Source: Lasiosphaeria ovina
Lineage: Eukaryota; Ascomycota; Sordariomycetes; Sordariales; Lasiosphaeriaceae
Direction of reading: 5' to 3'
NCBI GenBank assembly: GCA_033439765.1
Contig: JAULSN010000002.1
Span: 4,340,001-4,404,000 of the forward strand
DNA length: 64,000 bases
Position numbers and translations under genes: made by a program
Shown here: positions 57,171-64,000 of the stretch, one piece after another
Layout: each line of letters opens with the position of its first letter
Numbering within the stretch: position 1 is the stretch's first letter
The notes under the pieces: generated by a model
What the model was told of the DNA's origin: nothing
The model's database searches: none
What the model saw: only the letters and a program-made list of their open reading frames with translations

Positions 57171-58210
57171 TGCGCAGCTATCTGCCAGCGTCCTTACTGA
57201 TTATGGTCAGGGAAGGCGGGACCCTTGGGCGCCACAATCTCCGGATGGAGTAAGGACACGGCGAGGGTTGTCGGTCATGTTTACTATGTTTTGTATCTGG
57301 GTCAAGGCAGACACGTCTCCCCAGGGCGCGGGGGGCTATGAATGAGGAAGTGCGCACTATTATGACTCGCCATTTTTTATTTTTTCGGTCCCTCCTAGTG
57401 TGAACGTTTTGTTTAAAGCCCGTGAGGTGATGTGCCGCTGTATGTTGTTTCAGTCATAAAAGAGCAGAGGTGAGCTTTGTCTAGCGCGACTTTCTCTTTT
57501 GAAACAAGCAACGGAGTGGTGTGGCGAGAGCTTTATTCCCAAGCCCCATTGTGGGGCATAATATTTAATAACCTAATGACATGTTGCCCCTTTGAATCGC
57601 TGACGTTAAGGCCACCCCACCCCCATAACCCGCGGCCAGCCTGCCTGTGCTGGTCCTGGCAGCCAAATGCTTGACGAAACATCATCCGCTCCTTACTGTA
57701 CCTGCCTGTTTGCTTACCTTATTAGCGTGATTTATTGCTACATATCCGTATTCACTGTGCTTACGGTATCGTGACGAACCGCTATCGGGCTTTGCTTGAC
57801 TTTAGCTTGTTGGCGCGATCATTGATGATCCCAGCTCGGACTAGGTTCCGACTTTAACCCACTGCCACTGCCCTGGCACCTACGGATACCTTACCTAACG
57901 ATCTCCATCCACACCTCGACCAACACTGGCACCTACTAGTCTTACGTGCAACTAACTTGGTGCTTGACGTTTCAATTGCGCGCCCACTTCCAGCCGACTC
58001 ACAACGCCAAATACGCACGCGCAACTTCCTTGGTCGCATTGGAATTAGGGACAACTGACGCCCGACATCCGAGATTCTCATAGTACATCCTCCCGGACCA
58101 CCGACTACAGACCACGCTTTTCCTTATCGCCACTTTTGGGACAGCGCAGCTGCTGCTGCCACATCGGCCGTCGCACAGCTCCTCCGGCCTCGGCAAGGCG
58201 CGGCGCAACC
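57171..58210. other. Intergenic between NOT2 and CUE1-like gene
   Basis: 3' region of NOT2 and promoter/5' UTR of the CUE gene. No gene seen. Confidence 0.5.
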
Positions 58211-58960
58211 ATGGCCGACGAACAGATAAACCTCCCCTCGCTGGTGGTCATTCTCGTGCTCTCAGGGCTCGTGCTCCGCTATCTCTTCTTCTCCCCGCCG
58301 ACGACGCATGCCGTGGCCAGAGACTCGCTAGCGGCGCAGCGCTCCAGAGAAAGCGCCGTCGAGAGGATACAGCAGATGTTCCCCCAGGCGGACCGTAGGA
58401 CAATACTCTGGGACTTGCAGCGCAATGGGGGCAACATCACGGCGACTACGGAGAGGATCTTGGCGGGGCGCATGGAGACGGTATAGCACCCTTTTTTGAT
58501 TCGTTAGGACCCGCCGCAAGGCTAACAATGGATGGAATCGCAGCCTCCGATAACATTCCAACCGCCACCACCACCCGGGTCGGCGCCCGCCAACGGAGCA
58601 TTGGGAGGAGCCTCGGCGAGGCAGCCGGGAACTCTGCAACAACAGGCCCAAGCCACCGCCGCCGCCGCCGCCGCCGCCGCCAAGACCCCATCGAAGCCGG
58701 CACCGGCGGACCTCATCACAAGATATAACCTAAAGGATAAGCTCGGGGAGAAGGGCGAGCCGGAAAGCGCTCCCACTCCGCCTACTGCAGCCAGCCAAGG
58801 CGGCAAGGGCACCAAGGCTTGGAGCACAAACAAGGCGGAGCGGCAGACGCTGCTTCAAAAGAGGAGGGACCAGATGATCCTCGAGGCGCGCCGCAAGATG
58901 GAGGCCAAGATCGCCGCCGAGAAAGCGGCTGCGGCAGCAAAAGGCTCCGAGGTCAGTTAG
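58211..58960 (+). CDS. CUE1-like ER membrane protein
   Basis: Probable recruiter/activator of the E2 enzyme Ubc7 in ER-associated degradation. Exons 58211-58480 and 58544-58960; 228 aa. An N-terminal membrane anchor (residues 9-28, LPSLVVILVLSGLVLRYLFF) is followed by a CUE domain at about residues 48-88 (SAVERIQQMFPQADRRTILWDLQRNGGNITATTERIL, with the MFP motif). Then comes a Pro/Ala/Gln linker and a C-terminal charged helix (ERQTLLQKRRDQMILEARRKMEAKIAAEKAA), the position of the Ubc7-binding region in yeast Cue1. Size is close to Cue1 (203 aa). The classic LL dipeptide at the CUE end is IL here. Confidence 0.87.
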
Positions 58961-60606
58961 CTGGTCCGGCCGGCAGTTGAAGACAAGAGAATGTAATGGG
59001 GGAGGAGAATGCGATTATTGTTTGGTTCTCGAGCAGACTACCTAGTCATGGCGGTTTTGGGTAATTCCAAGAGATGCTATTGATGGGCGGCGCGCGGGGT
59101 ATAATCCCCGTTATAGTGTGAGTTGTGAGCGTGTTGTGAGGAGAACAACGAGAGGGAGGAGGACGCACGCGCCAAGCAAACGAGGAAACGAGAAGACGAG
59201 AGAAGAGTTGATCAGAAAGAAAGGAGGAAAGCGCATGCATGGCAACTAACCTAAACTACTAATCAGCGTAAAATGCATACCTACTTGATTCACATCATTC
59301 CACGCCGCCTCCCTCACACACAGGAGCTCTCTCTCTCTCCTCTCCACCTGACAGCCGTTACTTTTTTTTTAATTGCTACCTGTTATATATATCGATTCAA
59401 TACCCATGTGCGTACGTAGCAGCTCGAGATAAATTCCCATCGTCAAGCATCATGATTCATTGTGCGGAAGCGGAGGAGTGCGTTTTAATGTCTATGAGAG
59501 ACAGCAAAACAAGAAAAGGTGTCTCTGAGAGCTGGAAAGGGGAGCTTAGGCACGCCGGTGGTTGCTCAGGACCACATATTCGAAAATAGGCGAAAGAAAA
59601 CAAAATAAAAACATGAGAAAAAAGCTTCATCACGTGTACAGACTATATCAGAGAGGCCCCCTTTTGCTTTTCGCTCTTTGATGACGATCAGCAGCCACAT
59701 GTTGGCGCTGGCGCTGGCATGCTGCGGGCTTTTTTTGTCTGACACTTTTTTGTCTGATAGCATTCCCCACGCCCCGTCTAGTGTTGTTAGTCCGTATTAT
59801 TGTTTATTGTTGTTGTCTTTCGCCCACCCACTGGATGTTGACAAATAGACCGCGTCTTGATTGAGGTCTAGTATCTGGTATCTGCATCATGGATGCCATG
59901 GATGGAGGATGCGTACGAGTCAGGGAAAAGGTATTGTCCACACAATGCACATGCGTATGAATGCAGTGGAGTTCGTCGGAACAAAGGAAGCCCCCATCGG
60001 CGGGGAAAAGGAAACGGCCAAAGTCGAGCTCCACAATGCTAGGTGAAGTCGGGCAACTAAGATAAGCTACACATGGTATATGCTCTACCCAGGGCGCCTC
60101 CTATCTTGCTAGGAGAAAGAAATATGGATACTCTTAGGTAGGTATGGCATATCAACTGTCTTTCACATGCTCCGATCAGCTGGTGGCAGAATAAAAGCAG
60201 ACGCCACAACATCAGCGATTGCAGCGATTAGATCTGCGTTCACAGGTAAATAAGGTGGCAAGTGGTTAGCTTGTGATAAGACCAGAGGCGGCCGTAGCTC
60301 GGCTTTTCTATTCTACCACCACGGGCTGTTTAGCAGCACTTTGAGCCGTGGTGTTGATTCCATCACATTCCAGCTGCTGTCTACCATGTTCCCTCCTTCT
60401 CCCCCACCTCCCGCCGTGATTTACTCCGTACCCGTACCTGGACTGCCTTTGTCTGGACTTGACTTGAAGCTGCTTTCACAACTTGGCTGTTGTGATCGTG
60501 GCCTCGTGTGAATGCGCAGCTGAAAGACTCACTGCCCGGATGTCCTGGTCGGACTTCGACATTGCTGCCGTTTCCACCCTACTCTCGTTTTCCCCTTTAA
60601 CCCCCA
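58961..60606. other. Intergenic between CUE1-like and Q/H-rich gene
   Basis: 1.6 kb without a recognisable gene. Frames present are short. Confidence 0.45.
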
Positions 60607-62128
60607 ATGGCCTACCACGAGGGGCCGTGTCGGCCAAAGTGGGCCTCACTCCCTTTGCTTGGCGAGAGAAAAACAGAGCCCCCTCACCACACTCACCTCT
60701 CTCTTCCCCTCCCTTATTACTCCGAGACAGATTTTGTACAAGAAGAGCCGGCCATGGACCCTCCCCTGGCAGCTAGACATCATAGCCGTGCCGCCGGAAG
60801 ACCCCCAATCCCCCGAGGCTGGGTGCCCTTGCTCAGCGAAATACCCAGGGGCCAGGAGAGAGTCATGGTTGAGAGCCGCGTGTCGGTCCTGTGGTCGGCC
60901 TTGCCTAACTCGCTTCGCAACATGGTGTCTCCCAAGGGCGCCCTGAATCGCTTCGCGTCGTGGTCGTCGGCCACCTCCGCGCCCGGCCTGGACAAGGCAG
61001 AGCTAGGCGCCACAGCGATGGGCGTCGCCGGGGAGCCGGCATGGGAGGGTCCTCAGCCCCAGCCCCAGCTCCAGTCCCAGTCCCAGTCCCGGGCCCAACC
61101 ACAACCGCAACAGTCACCACAACCACAAAATCAACATCAAAATCGACTTCAACACGAACAGCACCACCACCACCATCACTACTACTACTACGACCACAGC
61201 CAGCAGCTCCAACAACAACAAATTCCCCGTCAACCCCTCCGCCCTCTTCAGCAACACCAATACCACCAAGACGTCCCGCAGGCAATGCCAGCGCCGACCA
61301 CCCGGAGCTTGGTGTTCTCAAAGGCAAAAAGCGTCGTCTCGGCACTCAGAATGCCGACTCCAATGCCCATCGCATCATCGCCGTCGGGGGTGGGATGGAA
61401 GATGGGGAAGCAGGGTATGTGTCAAACTTCCCTCTCCATCACCAACACACAATCTCTCTCTCGTTCCCAACTCACACAGTATCCGTGTGAATGAAAACGT
61501 ACTCATGCTTTTTGATTTAGGTCTCAATCTCATCATGAGCTCAGGACAAGAGGCCGTGTACGGGACCGTGTGCGCGGGCCAAGCGACGGCTGCTGCCCCC
61601 GGCGACTACGACGCGCAGCTGGAGCGGGCGACGTACATTGACGGCGTCAAGTACCTGCTCGACGGGCTGCCGCGCGACCTGGACGGGGCCGAGGTGGCGG
61701 GGCTGCGGCTGGCCATGCCGGCGGAGCTGGTCGACAGCGTGGCCCTGCTGGACGAGGACCCCCAGACCCGCCACCGGAGGGCCCGGCAGAAGCGGTCAAC
61801 ATCGACGGAGGACCGCAGCTTGGCGCACAGCTGCATGATGTTCGTGCTCGGGTGGCTGGTCAGCTGCCTCAGCTGGTGCCGGCCGCTGTTCTTCCTGTGG
61901 GCGGCGGCCGTGCTGCGCGTCGAGCGCGAGTTCAAGCTCGCCGAGAAGATCATGCGCTTCGCCGTCGTCCTCGCTAGGGAGGTCTGCGAGGCCGTCGTCA
62001 CTGTCTCCAACAGCCCCACCGGCCACGCCATGTCCGACGCCCTCGGGTTCGCCTCGGACGGCGTGTCGGGGTTCTTGTATGAGTTTGCCAGGGACGAGAT
62101 GACGAGTCGCAGGAAGAAACGAGATTGA
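60607..62128 (+). CDS. Unrecognised Q/H/Y-rich protein with C-terminal membrane region
   Basis: No named family. Exons 60607-61414 and 61521-62128; 471 aa from the first ATG, or 422 aa from the ATG at 60754 (context gccATGg, start MDPPLAARHHS), which I think more likely. The N-terminal block contains VLWSALPNSLRNMVSPKGALNRFASW. Then come ~100 residues of low complexity: PQPQ/QSQSQ, HHHHHHYYYYD, QLQQQQ. After the intron follows an ordered domain (LERATYIDGVKYLLDGLPRDLDGAEVAGLRLAMP) and a hydrophobic segment (SCMMFVLGWLVSCLSWCRPLFFLWAAAVLRVE), probably one or two membrane helices, and a basic C-terminus SRRKKRD. The junction restores GLNLIM in frame. Existence is supported by the long conserved-looking C-terminal frame; function is open. 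Confidence 0.7.
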
Positions 62129-62953
62129 TTGATTGGGGGGGGGATTTTCTTTCCTTCTTTTTTTTTCTTTTCTTTTTTCTCCTTTTCGGTTTCTGGTTTC
62201 TTTGCTACTAAGCATGGTAACGCCCAACGGATACTCCGACATCTGCATATTTTCTGTTGAGTGGGACCTGGTGTTGGGTTGTCGTTAGAAGGTCATTCCG
62301 ATACCCTGCATCCTGGTCTTCCACCATTCTGCTCGGTAATATTTGTTAAGGGGCCCGGCTGTGCTTGACAGAAACGATAGGTTGGCTTCAATAGAGAAAT
62401 CCATAACATAACGACAAATGCATAAAAAAACAGGGCCTTTCGGTCACGATTAAAATGGATCTTGGACTTCCCTGTGGCACATTATGAAATAACTCCCCAA
62501 AAGACTTTTACTAGAGATAATTCCCGAAAAAAGCAGGAACAACTGAGGTGTGGAGGCAATCCGGGATCAGTTCGGACAGCGCCTTGGATGCATGACCCGA
62601 TTCCCGACCGTGAGTGGCGGCAGTGGCCGACCCCACCCACACGGAAGAGAGGAAGGCCCCTTACCCAAACTGATTTCTGCTGCTGGCTGGATAAGATAAG
62701 CGATAGGGGACCAATTGAAAAAATTCTTGTCTCGCAGCTCGCTTTCCTTCCCATCCATCTCCTTCCCTCCATCTCCAACTCCCCATCACGGCTTGCAACA
62801 ACGACGGTCATTTCCCCTACCGTCATCATTCGCTTCAACTTTTGTAAAGGCAGGAGCAAGATCAATTGGACGACCTCGTTGGCAAGCTCGACCATCCCGA
62901 TCCCGATTTTCCCGGGCGCTTCTTGAGAAGCTGTTTCCTTCGCCTCCGCCACA
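62129..62953. other. Intergenic between Q/H-rich gene and MSS116
   Basis: Starts with a G9 run and a T/C tract at about 62146-62185. The remainder is promoter/5' UTR of the helicase gene. No gene seen. Confidence 0.5.
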
Positions 62954-64000
62954 ATGATGAAGACCAGCGTCCTCCGCCAGGTGGCCGTCTGCCGTGTCGC
63001 CGCTCTGGGCGCGCGCCGTGTGCACCTCGCCTCCAAGGCAACTGCCTCGGCCTACGCCATCACGCAGGCTCCCAGAGTTCTTGGGGCTACCTTGCGCCCC
63101 CTCAACCACCTAAATCGCCTCCAGCGGACCTACTCGACAGAGGCCACCGCCGATGCGGTTGCCGATGTCGCGTCACCAGAACTCGTTAAACGCTTCGCAG
63201 ACCTCTCGAGACTCAATGTCAACCCTGCCCTCGTTGATGCCATCACTAAAGGCATGCAGTACGAGAGCATGACCGACGTTCAGTCTATGACCATCTCTCC
63301 GGCTCTCACTGGCCGCGATATGTACGCCTGACACTCATCCCCGCGCCCTGGCGCCCCTTTCTATACCGCCCAACCAATAGCTAACACCGCGTTTCATAGT
63401 GTTGCGCAGGCCAAGACCGGTACTGGAAAGACGCTGGCGTTTCTCGTTCCCGTGATCCAACGCATCCTTGCCAAGGAGCCCGACCTCGCCTACCGCGGCA
63501 GAAGCAGGGCCCGGTCCGACGATATCCGCGCCATCATTGTCTCGCCCACTCGTGAACTTGCCGAGCAGATTGGCGAGGAAGCGCGGAAGCTCACTCGTGG
63601 CCTCGGTCTCATTGTCCAAACTGCCGTCGGAGGTACCATGAAGAATGCCATGCTCCACAAGACACGCCGTGAGGGGTGCCACATCATGATCGCCACACCG
63701 GGCCGTCTGAACGATCTTCTCAGCGACTCGTCGAGCGGAATCGACGCGCCGCAGCTCCAGGCCCTGGTCCTCGATGAAGCAGATCGCATGCTCGACGTGG
63801 GTTTCGACGCCGAGCTCCAGGAGATCCTCACCTTCCTCCCCAATCGCCGTGACGTTCCCCGACAGACGCTCCTGTTCTCGGCCACCATCCCCAAGAACGT
63901 GGTGGGCTTGGCCAGGAAGTACATTGACGGCAACAACTTTGAATTCGTCCAGACCACCAGGAGCGACGAGATCCCTACCCACGAGAAGGTTCCTCAATAT
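62954..64000 (+). CDS. mss116: Mitochondrial DEAD-box RNA helicase MSS116 (partial, cut by window end)
   Basis: ATP-dependent RNA chaperone for splicing and translation of mitochondrial transcripts. Exons seen: 62954-63321 and 63400 to beyond 64000. The N-terminus (MMKTSVLRQVAVCRVAALGARRVHLAS) is a basic mitochondrial presequence; cleavage is plausible near RTYSTEA. The Q-motif region MQYESMTDVQSMTISPALTGRD precedes motif I AKTGTGKT, restored across the intron. Motif Ia PTRELAEQ, GG (VGGT), Ib TPGR, II DEAD and III SAT follow in order. The sequence ends in EIPTHEKVPQY, the linker to the second RecA domain. The 3' remainder lies outside the window. Confidence 0.92.

Overview
This is a gene-containing window from a filamentous ascomycete. 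Short GT-AG introns with pyrimidine-poor ends, GC-rich coding exons, homopolymer-rich AT-leaning intergenic DNA, a nuclear-type intron-containing tRNA-Ala and fungal marker families (Zn2Cys6 factor, fungal-type mitochondrial N-acetylglutamate synthase, MOB3/phocein) all point there. The protein sequences look closest to what I know of Sordariomycetes (Neurospora/Chaetomium-like), but that placement is inference from memory, not a search. All exon models below were spliced by eye; in each multi-exon gene the exon lengths sum to a whole number of codons and the junctions restore family-conserved residues.

Layout. 1-9 kb: DHA2-type MFS transporter (+), short-chain dehydrogenase (+), PPR-like mitochondrial protein (-), LSM4 (-), tRNA-Ala(AGC) (-). 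9.9-21 kb: GVP36-like BAR protein (-), N-acetylglutamate synthase (-) divergent from a 3-hydroxyisobutyrate-dehydrogenase-like gene (+), V-ATPase subunit e (+), ARV1 (-), a short lectin-like protein (-). 21-25 kb: an accessory-looking stretch with duplicated ~90-100 bp repeats, a 5S rRNA relic and a small secreted protein ending in HDEL. 25-35 kb: LysM protein (-), condensin SMC2 (+), MOSC protein (-). 35-44.4 kb: a 9.5-kb stretch without a credible gene, leading into a Zn2Cys6 transcription factor (+). 49-64 kb: MOB3 (-) divergent from the zinc chaperone GTPase ZNG1 (+), CCR4-NOT subunit NOT2 (+), a CUE1-like ER protein (+), an unrecognised Q/H-rich membrane protein (+), and the 5' part of the mitochondrial DEAD-box helicase MSS116 (+), cut by the window end.

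The genes are mostly unlinked housekeeping functions (RNA decay and splicing, chromosome condensation, V-ATPase, sterol homeostasis, arginine synthesis, mitochondrial RNA) rather than a cluster. I see no biosynthetic cluster, CRISPR-like system or intact transposon. The most unusual items are the signal-peptide plus HDEL orphan, the tandem/inverted repeat family beside it, the long gene-free stretch upstream of the Zn2Cys6 factor with a recurring CCTACCTAGGT motif, an LSM4 gene whose first coding exon is only ATG, a GC-AG intron, and several micro-exons.
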